Source: DAOUEX01 sp034430235
Lineage (GTDB): Bacteria > Chloroflexota > Anaerolineae > UBA2200
Direction: 5' to 3'
Assembly: GCA_964478075.1 (NCBI GenBank)
Contig: CAYZGO010000048.1
Location: 1 to 15,174 of the forward strand
DNA: 15,174 nucleotides
This document shows, piece after piece, positions 1 to 6,974 of the stretch. The notes below the pieces were generated by a model. It did no database searches, was not told the origin of the DNA, and was given only the letters and a program-made list of their open reading frames with translations. The position numbers and the translations under genes are program-made. Position 1 is the first letter of the stretch, and the number at the start of each line of letters is the position of its first letter.

Positions 1-340
1 TTGTCTCTCGACACCTTTGTCACGTCTGACAAAGACGTGGAAGACGAGAGGTCGCTCCCCTGCGGGGCCCTTCGGCGGCGTCGCTCGCCTCGCTTGACGA
101 GGGACTCTGCGCCTTCGGTCGCACTATCGCGGTTTAGCAGCGTCAAGTATCACCGCCCCTGCCAAGTCGGCGGGCCACAGAGCAGCGCCCCCTCGCCTTC
201 CTCTGGGTATCGCCTCCGGGTCTTGGGGGCCCAGAGACGATGTGGCGAGATCTGTGCGCTGAGCCGCTAGCCTTGGCGGCTTGCGCAGCAGCTGGGCGGG
301 GCCAATCGGGCTGTAGCAGCATCGAGGCCTGCCATGGCCT
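1..340. other. Gene-free spacer rich in inverted repeats
   Basis: No convincing gene is seen. The open frame at 1-270 is Arg/Ser/Pro-rich, has no recognisable domain and looks like open GC-rich spacer. The stretch holds several inverted repeats. Nested hairpins lie at 5-50. A CCTCG/CGAGG stem lies near 91-105. A longer imperfect stem joins 255-259 and 262-267 with 276-281 and 283-287. A perfect 6-bp stem lies at 324-341 beside the stop of the next gene. It could be the 3' untranslated end of the minus-strand NHL gene, a small RNA locus or an eroded repeat; the sequence does not decide. Confidence 0.5.
5..50. repeat. Nested, mutually exclusive inverted repeats
   Basis: An outer CTCTCG (5-10) pairs with CGAGAG (45-50). 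Inside it, CTTTGTC (15-21) pairs perfectly with GACAAAG (28-34), and CACGTCT (21-27) pairs perfectly with AGACGTG (33-39). The two inner stems share bases and cannot form together. This is read directly; any role is unknown. Confidence 0.5.
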
Positions 341-341
341 C
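324..341 (-). terminator. Hairpin at the 3' end of the NHL gene
   Basis: GAGGCC (324-329) and GGCCTC (336-341) form a perfect 6-bp stem with a 6-nt loop, touching the last base of the NHL gene's stop codon. No T-run follows on the minus strand, so it is not a canonical intrinsic terminator. It could stabilise the transcript end or act with the second stem at 255-287. Confidence 0.3.
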
Positions 342-2119
342 TACCGCCGTCGCACCACTGGCAGCCACAGCGGGTAACGCCGCTCGAAAACTTGCAGCAG
401 GTTGTTGCCGGTGTCGGCTACGTAGAGACGCCCATCTGGGCCGATGGCGACGCTGCGCGGTAATTGGAAGTGACCTGCACCTGGGCCGCGTGCACCGATG
501 CTTGCCCTGAATCCGCCGAAGGCATCAAAGGCCTGCAGGCGATTGCTGCTGTAATCCGCGATGAACCATTGGCCGTCCAAGGGCGAGAAGGCCACCCCGG
601 TGGGCCGGTGGAACTGCCGTGGATCGAGCCCCAACTCCCCCCACTGCCACAGGTAGTGGCCCTCTGTGTCGAACATCTGCACGCGGTGGTTGCCCAGGTC
701 GGAGACCAGCACATGCCCCTCGGCATCCACGGCCACGCCGTACGGCGTGTCAAACTGCCCGTCGCCCGTGCCAAACTGCCCCCATTCTTGCGGATTGTGG
801 CCAGCCGCGTCGAAGGACTGCACACGGTGGTTGCCGCTGTCAGTGACGTATACTCGTGAGCCGTCTGGGCTCAGGGCTATGTTTTGCGGTGCAGTGAACT
901 CTCCAAGGCCAGGCCCGCTACTGCCCCAGGCGCGCACAACGCTGCCTGCTGTATCAAGGACCTGCAAGCGGTCGTTGCCCGTGTCCGCTACGTAGATATG
1001 GCCGTTGACCGGCGAGGCAGCCAGCCCTTGTGGTTGATTGAATTGGCCCGCCTCCGCGCCTGAGCTGCCCCAGTCGGCAATGAAGGTGCCATCAGCAGCA
1101 AAGACCTGGATGCGGTCGTTGAACGTGTCCGCCACGTAGATCCGTGCCCCGTCAGGGCTTACAGCCACGCTGTGGGGCTGATCGAAGCGGCCAGCGCGTA
1201 GGTCTTTATGCCCCCATGTGTCAACAAGTTGGCCCTGCAGGTCAAAGACCGCCAGGCGGTGGTTCAGCGTGTCAGCCACGTAGAGGCGGTCACTGGTCAC
1301 GGCCAGCGCGCCTGGCCAGTGCAGTTCGCCTTCACCGATGTGGCACAGGAAGCCCCCTGTCGCGTCGAGTACCTGCACTCGGTTGTTGCACGTATCGGCT
1401 ACGTAGATAGTGCCGTCCGTGGCCACGGTCACGTCACTTGGCCAATCGAACTGCCTGTCGCCAGAGCCCTGGCCGCCCCAGGCATTCACGATGTTGCCCC
1501 AAGGGTCAAAGACCTGTACACGGTGGTTGCCGGAATCCGCTACATAGATCAGTCCGTCAGGCCCGGCGGCGATGCCGTGCGGCGAACGAAACTGGCGGTT
1601 GCTGGAGCCTTTCGAGCCCCAGTATCTCAAAGGGTTGCCCAGCGCATCAAAGACCTGCACGCGGTCGTTGACCGTGTCGGCCACGTAGACATAACCATCC
1701 CAGGGCGCGATGGTCAGGTCCGCGGGGCGCTGCAACTGGCCGGGGTAGCTGCCGTATGCGCCCCATGCGGTCACTACGGTGCCCGCTGGGTCGAGTATCT
1801 GCACGCGGTCGTTGGCCGTGTCCGCCACATAGATCTGGCCTTGTGCGTCCAGAGCGGCGCCGCCGGGGTCCCAGAGCTGTCCTACTGCCGCACCGAACGT
1901 GCCCCAGGCGTACACGGGATTGCCATCCAGGTCAAACACCTGCACGCGGTGACTGTGCGAGTCGACCACGTAGACGCGCCCGGCGGTGGTGTCCACAGTG
2001 ACGCCGGAGGGGTACAGCAGTGTGCCCAGCGGTCCAGTCTGCAGCCCCCATTGGGCAACGAAGGTGTACGGCCGCGCATCGGCTTGCGCGCTACCAGCCA
2101 GTGTCAGGCAGATACACAA
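341..2119 (-). CDS. Secreted NHL-repeat beta-propeller protein
   Basis: The protein has twelve NHL repeats of about 47 residues. Each carries a core like IYVADTGNDRVQVFD, with a WG-x-x-G turn between most blades. Twelve repeats fit two six-bladed propellers. NHL propellers usually bind proteins, glycans or RNA; an exported one is more likely a binding or scaffold protein than an enzyme, and no catalytic motif is seen. The short start used here (TTG) gives MCICLTLAGSAQA, too short for a signal peptide. The frame is open upstream and encodes a full hydrophobic stretch (LLASCTWLALALCICLTLAG) ending in an A-x-A cleavage site, so the gene very probably starts upstream. The best candidate is a CTG at 2272 with AGGAGG 5 nt before it. 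The C-terminus (YPLWLPVVRRR) resembles the 'LPLV' tail I recall on exported Anaerolineae proteins. Its partner and ligand are unknown. Confidence 0.85.
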   Translation of the reverse strand: MCICLTLAGSAQADARPYTFVAQWGLQTGPLGTLLYPSGVTVDTTAGRVYVVDSHSHRVQVFDLDGNPVYAWGTFGAAVGQLWDPGGAALDAQGQIYVADTANDRVQILDPAGTVVTAWGAYGSYPGQLQRPADLTIAPWDGYVYVADTVNDRVQVFDALGNPLRYWGSKGSSNRQFRSPHGIAAGPDGLIYVADSGNHRVQVFDPWGNIVNAWGGQGSGDRQFDWPSDVTVATDGTIYVADTCNNRVQVLDATGGFLCHIGEGELHWPGALAVTSDRLYVADTLNHRLAVFDLQGQLVDTWGHKDLRAGRFDQPHSVAVSPDGARIYVADTFNDRIQVFAADGTFIADWGSSGAEAGQFNQPQGLAASPVNGHIYVADTGNDRLQVLDTAGSVVRAWGSSGPGLGEFTAPQNIALSPDGSRVYVTDSGNHRVQSFDAAGHNPQEWGQFGTGDGQFDTPYGVAVDAEGHVLVSDLGNHRVQMFDTEGHYLWQWGELGLDPRQFHRPTGVAFSPLDGQWFIADYSSNRLQAFDAFGGFRASIGARGPGAGHFQLPRSVAIGPDGRLYVADTGNNLLQVFERRYPLWLPVVRRR

Positions 2120-2154
2120 CGCCAGTGCCAGCCATGTACACGATGCCAGCAGGG

Positions 2155-2264
2155 GCCAAGGATTGGAAATCCCTGGCGGCGGCTGAGAAGCGGCCTCAGC
2201 CGCTCTAGTTGAGGCTCCAGAGGGGCTTTCTTCTTTGAGACGGCGAATTTGATTCGGCAGCTTA
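2155..2264. repeat. Direct repeat, copy 1
   Basis: This ~110-bp segment matches 2336-2446 in the same orientation. Shared blocks are CCAAGGATTGGAAATC, GAGAAGCGGCCTCAGCCGCT and AGACGGCGAAWTTGATTYGGC. The conserved core AGCGGC-CTCA-GCCGCT is itself a hairpin. In this copy it extends to a 9-bp stem, GCGGCTGAG...CTCAGCCGC. The copy lies inside the leader, or N-terminal reading frame, of the NHL gene. Confidence 0.75.
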
Positions 2265-2301
2265 AGCTTCAGAAAAGCCTCCTCATCCGTGACTTGCGCG
2301 T

Positions 2302-2331
2302 ATTATAGGGCGCTTGACGCATTTGTTGCAA
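2302..2331 (-). promoter_or_regulatory. Sigma-70-type promoter of the NHL gene
   Basis: On the minus strand TTGCAA (2331-2326) and TATAAT (2307-2302) are separated by 18 nt. The expected transcript start is near 2295, about 12 nt before a perfect AGGAGG at 2283-2278. It lies between the two copies of the direct repeat and drives the minus strand toward the NHL gene. Confidence 0.6.
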
Positions 2332-2335
2332 GGGA

Positions 2336-2446
2336 GCCAAGGATTGGAAATCGCTGGCTGAAAGTGAGAAGCGGCCTCAGCCGCTAGGGTTCAGCCCGTG
2401 TAGAGGCTTTTTGGTTTCAGACGGCGAAATTGATTTGGCGACTTTC
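2336..2446. repeat. Direct repeat, copy 2
   Basis: Second copy of the repeat at 2155-2264, same orientation. The hairpin core AGCGGC-CTCA-GCCGCT is preserved, but the longer 9-bp stem of copy 1 is lost. It abuts the stop codon of the methyltransferase gene at 2446, so its hairpin could serve as that gene's 3' end, although no T-run follows it. Confidence 0.7.
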
Positions 2447-3300
2447 TAGGCGCTTTTCTGTCCCGTGTGTTGACGGTAGGCTTTGATGTAGCGCATGGCG
2501 TAGGAGTCACGGCCCAGGAGCAGGTCAGTAGCTAGCACTGCCTGGCGCACTTTGGCGGCATCTACGACGGGGCAGGTCACTCCCGCAGCGATAGCCAGGG
2601 CCAGAAACGCACTGTTGAGCACGCCACGGTCAGGCAGGCCGAAGGAGATGTTGCTGGCTCCCAGGGTCTGATTGACACCCAATTCGGCCCTCACTTTGCG
2701 GATGGCCTGCAGTGTCACCAGTCCAGCTTGGTTATCTGTGGCTATTGTCAGGCAAAGACAATCGATGATGACGTGTTCACGGGGAATGCCAAGCGACTCA
2801 GCCCGGTCTATGATTCTGTGAGCGATCGCCACCCGCTGGTCAGCGTTCTGGGGGATGCCTTTGTCATCCATGGTCAGGCCGATGACCGCTGCCCCATATT
2901 CTTTGACCAGGGGTAGAATCGAATTCAAGGAGAGCTCCTGGCCGGTAACCGAATTGATGATTGGCTTGCCCTGGTACACTTTGAGAGCTGCCTCCAGGGC
3001 CTTGGGGTTGTCGCTGTCTAGGCTGAGAGGGACGTCTACGACCTCCATCACGGCCTGTACAGTCTGAGGGAGCAGAGCGATTTCGTCCACGCCTGCCATG
3101 CCCACGTTGACGTCCAGGATGTCCGCCCCAGCCCGTACCTGAGCTAGGGCCTCCTTGCGCACGAACTCCATGTCGCCAGCCTGCAGTGCAGCAGCCAGTT
3201 TCTTCTTTCCGGTGGGGTTGATGCGCTCGCCGATCAGCACAGTCGGCTGGTCATCACCGAGGTCTACTTCTTTCGTAGTGCTTGATATAGTGGTCTTCAT
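2446..3300 (-). CDS. acsE: Methyltetrahydrofolate:corrinoid methyltransferase
   Basis: The 284-residue protein is a pterin-binding TIM-barrel methyltransferase of the AcsE/MtgA type (DHPS fold). It moves the N5-methyl group of methyltetrahydrofolate to the cobalt of a corrinoid protein, or the reverse. Visible motifs are GERINPTGKK (24-33), ADILDVNVG (59-67), LSLDSDNP (92-99), INSVTGQ (115-121), LTMDDKG (142-148) and GASNISFGLP (214-223). The Asn and Asp residues in these blocks match those that bind the pterin in this family. It is slightly longer than the ~262-residue clostridial enzyme because of its N-terminus. ATG 3300 is chosen; an AAGGAGG lies about 10 nt upstream and a TTG directly precedes the ATG. 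The next gene upstream encodes the corrinoid activator, which supports a corrinoid role over dihydropteroate synthase. Whether it serves Wood-Ljungdahl or a demethylation pathway cannot be seen, so the symbol is by family. Confidence 0.9.
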   Translation of the reverse strand: MKTTISSTTKEVDLGDDQPTVLIGERINPTGKKKLAAALQAGDMEFVRKEALAQVRAGADILDVNVGMAGVDEIALLPQTVQAVMEVVDVPLSLDSDNPKALEAALKVYQGKPIINSVTGQELSLNSILPLVKEYGAAVIGLTMDDKGIPQNADQRVAIAHRIIDRAESLGIPREHVIIDCLCLTIATDNQAGLVTLQAIRKVRAELGVNQTLGASNISFGLPDRGVLNSAFLALAIAAGVTCPVVDAAKVRQAVLATDLLLGRDSYAMRYIKAYRQHTGQKSA

Positions 3301-3372
3301 CAATTCATGTCCTCCTTGCCAATCATGTTGTATTGTTCGGGGTGCATTCTAGAAATCGGGCAGATTCTGGCT

Positions 3373-3515
3373 GTAGCGACGTAGCATAGGCCTTTATGGC
3401 CGTTGTTTGTGTGTCCCAACACGCCCACCCCGTCAAGCGGTCGCCCGTCGCCCTCAGGGCATGCAAAGCAAGGGCATGCAGAGCACGAACAGCAAGGCGC
3501 TAGACTACGTCCCTG
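3373..3515. repeat. Palindromic interspersed repeat A
   Basis: The left end GTAGCGACGTAGCAT (3373-3387) matches the end of the element at 10225-10306 at 14 of 15 bases. The right end, read in reverse, is a weaker match (CAGGGACGTAG). The core at 3417-3510 repeats at 5411-5496 and includes GGTCGCCCGTCGCCCTCAGG and GGGCATGCAGAGCACGAAC. Small stems such as GGCC-TTTAT-GGCC (3389-3401) lie within. It fills the 231-bp spacer upstream of the methyltransferase gene. Confidence 0.65.
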
Positions 3516-3531
3516 GTGTGCTAAGAATGGC

Positions 3532-5355
3532 CTATTGTCCAAGATACATTGACTGGGCGAATATCTGCTGAAAGTTGGGAACGCTGGCCAACTCGACGTA
3601 GCGGACTCGGCGGGCTATGTCTTGTGCTGCGGCCCGCTTGCTGCGAGAGATCAGGGCCAGCCTAGCGCCAGTACCGGCGGCGTTTCCCACCTGGCGGAAG
3701 CGGTGCAACGGCAGTGGTGGCAACATGCCGATAGTCACCGCGCTGGACAGGTCAATGTAGCTGCCAAAGGCCCCAGCGATGATCACTTGGTTGATCTCAT
3801 CCTCGGAGCGTCCCTTCACTTCTAGGAGTGCCTCAATACCCGTGCGTATGGCCCCTTTGGCGAGTTGCAACTCGCGCACGTCGTGCTGGGTGATAGTAAT
3901 CGCCGGAGCTCCATTGCGCTCCTGCTCGCTGATCAGCACGAATTCGCGCCCTCCGGTCTCGCAAGTGCGCACCCGCGGGTGTTCGCCCATCCTTCCCCCG
4001 CGATCCAGCACGCCGCTCAGGTAAAGCTGAGCCAGGGCATCCACGATGCCAGAGCCGCAAAGGCCAACCGCTGGCGCTGCAGCGATGGTGTGGTATTCCA
4101 CCCGGTTATCCACCAGGCGCAAGCGTTCTATGGCTCCGGCAGCAGCGCGCATACCGTGTTTGATGTGAGCGCCCTCGAAGGCAGGCCCGGAGGCACAGGA
4201 AACGCTGCTCATCTCACCATCGCTCACCAGGCAGACCTCGGTGTTGGTGCCGATGTCGAGAGCCAGTACTAGCCCTTCGGCCTTCCAGACTTCAGTGGCC
4301 AGCAGCATGGCTACGTGGTCGCCGCCGACAAATCCGGCGATGTTAGGCAGCAGGTGTACGTAGGCTCCTGCTGCGATGTGCAGCCCTACGTCGCGGGCCT
4401 TGACGTTCAGGGCACTGCATACTGCAGGGACGTAGGGGGAAAGCGCAAGTTGCTCCACTGGCAAGCGCAGCAGCAGGTGGTGCATGGCCGTGTTGCCCAC
4501 CACCACTGCCTCCACGATTTGCTGCGGCCTGGCATCAATCTCAGCACACAGATCAATGGCCAATTGGTTGAGCGCCTCCACAGCCAATTCCTGCATCCGT
4601 GTTGCTTCGGCCGGTGCTCCTTGCGTGCGGCTGATGCGCGTGACGACATCCTCTCCGTAGGCGATCTGGGGGTTCATAAGGCCCTTGCTGGCCAGCGTGC
4701 GGCCGCTTTCCAGGTCGAGCAGATAGCCGGCGACCTTGGTGGTGCCCAGGTCTACCGCTAGCCCTAGTTGGCGGCTGGGCCAGGGAGCGAGGGCTATCAG
4801 TTCATCGCCGCGCAGCGAAGCCTGGGCGCGCCAGTTCCATGACCGCAGTCGGGGCGAGAGGTCGCGCAGGACCTCAGTGTCTATGCTGTGGCAAGCCAGG
4901 CCATGCTGCTGCTTCAGGGTCTCCAGCACACGGTCGGCATCGGCTCTCAGATCTGATAAGGACGGCGGTGACAATTGCAGCTCATAGGCGCGTACGGGGG
5001 GCTCCGGGGTAACGGGGACCTCTAGGCCTTCCACCTGGGTCCGTTGCGGGGTGCTGAGAGATTCCGGGGGTACGCCTACTTTGACATCGTCGCGTGCGTA
5101 GGTCTGGCAGGCGAGGCGATAGCCTTCCTGTAGTTCCTGCGAAGTGAGAGCGTCTCGTTCGGCGGACGTTGGGGGCGAGACGTGCCCAGCTAGGACCTGC
5201 ACCTTGCAGTGGCCACATATTCCCTCGCCCCCGCAGAGGCTGATCAGGTCCACGCCGAGTCGGCGTGCCGCTTGCAAAAGGGACTGGTCGGCGGGGCAAG
5301 AGCCTCGCCGACCCACAGGTTCGAAATCTATTTGGTGAGGCAAGTTGTCCTCCAT
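3532..5355 (-). CDS. ASKHA/2Fe-2S reductive activator of corrinoid proteins (RACo-like)
   Basis: The ~607-residue protein has an N-terminal plant-type 2Fe-2S domain with Cys 41, 47, 50 and 83 (C-x5-C-x2-C...C), a linker, then a DUF4445/ASKHA ATPase domain. The two phosphate loops are VDLGTTK (about 201-207) and LDIGTNTE (about 366-373). A GNTAMHH block lies near 287-293 and a late VIIAGAFGSYID block near the end. Proteins of this design use ATP and an electron from the iron-sulfur cluster to return an inactivated Co(II) corrinoid to Co(I). It lies just upstream of the corrinoid methyltransferase on the same strand, which fits. The start is uncertain: ATG 5355 is used but lacks a ribosome site; TTG 5343 has GGAGG 5 nt upstream and gives MPHQIDFEPVG, a typical start; TTG 5400 is least likely. 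The corrinoid protein it should activate is not in the window. Confidence 0.9.
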   Translation of the reverse strand: MEDNLPHQIDFEPVGRRGSCPADQSLLQAARRLGVDLISLCGGEGICGHCKVQVLAGHVSPPTSAERDALTSQELQEGYRLACQTYARDDVKVGVPPESLSTPQRTQVEGLEVPVTPEPPVRAYELQLSPPSLSDLRADADRVLETLKQQHGLACHSIDTEVLRDLSPRLRSWNWRAQASLRGDELIALAPWPSRQLGLAVDLGTTKVAGYLLDLESGRTLASKGLMNPQIAYGEDVVTRISRTQGAPAEATRMQELAVEALNQLAIDLCAEIDARPQQIVEAVVVGNTAMHHLLLRLPVEQLALSPYVPAVCSALNVKARDVGLHIAAGAYVHLLPNIAGFVGGDHVAMLLATEVWKAEGLVLALDIGTNTEVCLVSDGEMSSVSCASGPAFEGAHIKHGMRAAAGAIERLRLVDNRVEYHTIAAAPAVGLCGSGIVDALAQLYLSGVLDRGGRMGEHPRVRTCETGGREFVLISEQERNGAPAITITQHDVRELQLAKGAIRTGIEALLEVKGRSEDEINQVIIAGAFGSYIDLSSAVTIGMLPPLPLHRFRQVGNAAGTGARLALISRSKRAAAQDIARRVRYVELASVPNFQQIFAQSMYLGQ

Positions 5356-5410
5356 ACGTCGTGCCCAAGGGCTTTTGTGTCCATCTCGTTTGTGCACCAA
5401 GCACTCACAA

Positions 5411-5496
5411 TAACACCCATCCCGTCGGGCGGTCGCCCGTCGCCCTCAGGGCATACAAAGGGCATGCAGAGCACGAACGGTAAAGGGCCAGGCTAC
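5411..5496. repeat. Interspersed repeat B (core of repeat A)
   Basis: This segment repeats the core of 3417-3510 in the same orientation with scattered mismatches and a 4-base gap. Shared blocks include GCGGTCGCCCGTCGCCCTCA and GGGCATGCAGAGCACGAAC. Its right end, read in reverse (CGTAGCCTGGCCC), resembles the left arm of 10225-10306. It lies about 55 bp upstream of the activator gene, as repeat A lies upstream of the methyltransferase gene. Confidence 0.7.
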
Positions 5497-5514
5497 GGAA
5501 TGCGGGAAGCATGC

Positions 5515-6168
5515 CTAGCGACTTTCCGAAACCTGCTTCTCCCACTCATCGCGTTTCAGCGCCATATCGTGGAAGAGGAGTTGCATGCGGCCAAAGTGAC
5601 GGCGAAAGTACATGCGCAGGCTGCGATACTCTTCTTGTTTGAGAAAGCTCAGATCATGGTGCGCAGGGACGTCGCGGTAATGGCTGCCGGCGTGCCGGAA
5701 CCTTAGCTTGTCATAGACGTGTATGGCGCGTTTGTTGGTCGCAGCTACGTCCAGACAGAGCCGCTGGAAGCCAAGGGTGCGGAAGTAGTAAGGCAGGAAG
5801 ACGCGCAGAGCTTCGCTGCCGTAGCCCTGGTTCACAAAGTCGGCACCACAGGCAATACCCAGCCGCGCCGAGCTGTGCCCCACGATCTCACGCAGGCTCA
5901 CGCGGCCAACGACCTTGCCGTCAGATCGTCTCTCAATGACGTACAGCAAACTCGTGCGATCTGCACCGTGCAGCGCGAGCCACATCCCTCTGCTCACTGG
6001 CGCGGTGCGCGCGATATTCGCTAAGATGTGTAGCGGGTCGCTGAAGGGCCGCCAGGCGCGCATTTGTTGGGAGTCTTCACGTCGGATGTCACGGACGATA
6101 ATGCGCGTGCCCTCAAGACGCACTCTTGCACTCGTGCTCTTCGCCTTGGCCTTTGTTCTCACCTTCAT
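5515..6168 (-). CDS. GNAT-family N-acetyltransferase (RimJ/RimL-like)
   Basis: The 217-residue protein has the GNAT fold. It opens with a basic tail (MKVRTKAKAK), then the first strand RLEGTRIIVRDIRRED (17-32), a central VVGRVSLREIV (87-97) and the acetyl-CoA loop NQGYGSEA (113-120). The later LCLDVAATNKRAIHVYDKLR block is typical of RimJ/RimL-type enzymes that acetylate protein N-termini or small amines. The last ~45 residues are basic and helical and extend past the usual GNAT end. The substrate cannot be told. The frame stays open to 6321, but that start would overlap the MBL gene; ATG 6168 has an AGGA upstream and leaves a 52-nt gap to it. The two genes are probably one operon from the promoter at 6865-6894. 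Confidence 0.85.
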   Translation of the reverse strand: MKVRTKAKAKSTSARVRLEGTRIIVRDIRREDSQQMRAWRPFSDPLHILANIARTAPVSRGMWLALHGADRTSLLYVIERRSDGKVVGRVSLREIVGHSSARLGIACGADFVNQGYGSEALRVFLPYYFRTLGFQRLCLDVAATNKRAIHVYDKLRFRHAGSHYRDVPAHHDLSFLKQEEYRSLRMYFRRHFGRMQLLFHDMALKRDEWEKQVSESR

Positions 6169-6220
6169 CCTGTGTTTTCCTGATGTCAAGAGTGTGTTCA
6201 ACACGTGCCAGCCTGTGTGG

Positions 6221-6853
6221 TCAAGTCCTCGGCGGGTTGGGCTTGGTGTCCCAGCGCACGTCGCCGCATGCGCCCTCAGCCCATCCCTGCCTGAGAAAAG
6301 CGTGAAAAGGCTCGCGCTCACGGCCTACCGTAGTGGCATCGCCATGGCCGGGGAGCAGTTGCGTCTCGTCTGCCAGGACAAAGATGCGCTCCCTGAGCGT
6401 CCGCATTAGTTGCTGCAAGTCCGCCGGGGAATCAGTGTGGCCTGGACCACCAGGGAAAATGGCGTCACCTACCAGCCAGCGCTGACCATCGAGTTCCAGG
6501 CCTACGCTGCCGGGCGTATGACCGGGCAAGTGATGTACGCGTACACGACAGCGGCCGAAGCGCACGACCTGGCCGTCACGCAGCTCAAAGTCCGGTGGCA
6601 CGGGCAGCAGCCCGGCGTCGGCATTATGCACGCCAATGGGCGCGCCCGTGGCTTGACGCACTTCGGCCAGCGCGGCGCTGTGATCGGGATGGCCGTGCGT
6701 GAGCAGAATGGCCGCGAGGCGCGTGCCCGCGATGGCACTCAGCAACGTGCCGGCGTCCGCCCCTGGATCCACGAGCAGCGTACCTGTCTCGCCACAGAAG
6801 AGGACATAACAGCTGGTCTGGTACTCGCCTACTGGCAAGCGAAGAATGTCCAT
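6221..6853 (-). CDS. MBL-fold metal-dependent hydrolase (glyoxalase II-like)
   Basis: This 210-residue metallo-beta-lactamase-fold hydrolase has all metal ligands: THGHPDH (H53, H55, D57, H58), H112 in HLPGHTPGS, D130 in VGDAIF and H170 in LPGHGD. The set and length match the YcbL/GloB-like group, which hydrolyses thioesters such as S-lactoylglutathione. The C-terminal domain of true glyoxalase II is missing, so the substrate is open. No signal peptide is seen, so it is probably cytoplasmic. The promoter TATAAT ends only 11 nt before the ATG, implying a leaderless or nearly leaderless message with no ribosome site. The GNAT gene follows 52 nt downstream. Confidence 0.9.
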   Translation of the reverse strand: MDILRLPVGEYQTSCYVLFCGETGTLLVDPGADAGTLLSAIAGTRLAAILLTHGHPDHSAALAEVRQATGAPIGVHNADAGLLPVPPDFELRDGQVVRFGRCRVRVHHLPGHTPGSVGLELDGQRWLVGDAIFPGGPGHTDSPADLQQLMRTLRERIFVLADETQLLPGHGDATTVGREREPFHAFLRQGWAEGACGDVRWDTKPNPPRT

Positions 6854-6864
6854 TTGATGGGGCT

Positions 6865-6894
6865 ATTATAACACTGAACAGGAAGATTAGTCAA
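6865..6894 (-). promoter_or_regulatory. Strong sigma-70-type promoter, near-leaderless
   Basis: TTGACT (6894-6889) and a perfect TATAAT (6870-6865) lie 18 nt apart on the minus strand. The expected start site, about 6856-6858, is 3-5 nt before the ATG at 6853. It serves the MBL gene and probably the GNAT gene behind it. Confidence 0.75.
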
Positions 6895-6937
6895 CGAGGC
6901 GTGGGAGCACGCAAGTGCTGCCGAACACGGGAGGCCA

Positions 6938-6968
6938 AGTGACCGGCACTCAAAAACGGCCAGTCACT
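6938..6968 (-). terminator. Hairpin after the TPR gene
   Basis: AGTGACCGGC (6938-6947) pairs with GCCAGTCACT (6959-6968): 10 bp with one G-U wobble and an 11-nt loop. It starts 7 nt past the stop of the TPR gene. The T-run sits in the loop rather than after the stem, so it is a plausible but non-canonical terminator. It also separates this gene from the promoter at 6894. Confidence 0.5.
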
Positions 6969-6974
6969 CAAGTA

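Noticed and set aside
1..270. 89-residue open frame at the window start
   Set aside because: Composition is Arg/Ser/Pro-rich with no domain, and its bases form inverted repeats; it looks like open GC-rich spacer.
464..2212. Long open frames on the plus strand opposite the NHL gene
   Set aside because: They are the antisense of a repetitive coding gene and repeat with the same ~140-bp period; the minus-strand reading gives textbook NHL repeats.
3300..3542. 80-residue minus-strand frame between the two corrinoid genes
   Set aside because: It reads straight through repeat A, overlaps the activator stop and has no recognisable domain.
3300..5500. Cobalamin riboswitch upstream of the corrinoid genes
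   Set aside because: No B12-box-like GCCACTG sequence was seen in the leaders; the shared sequence is a dispersed repeat.
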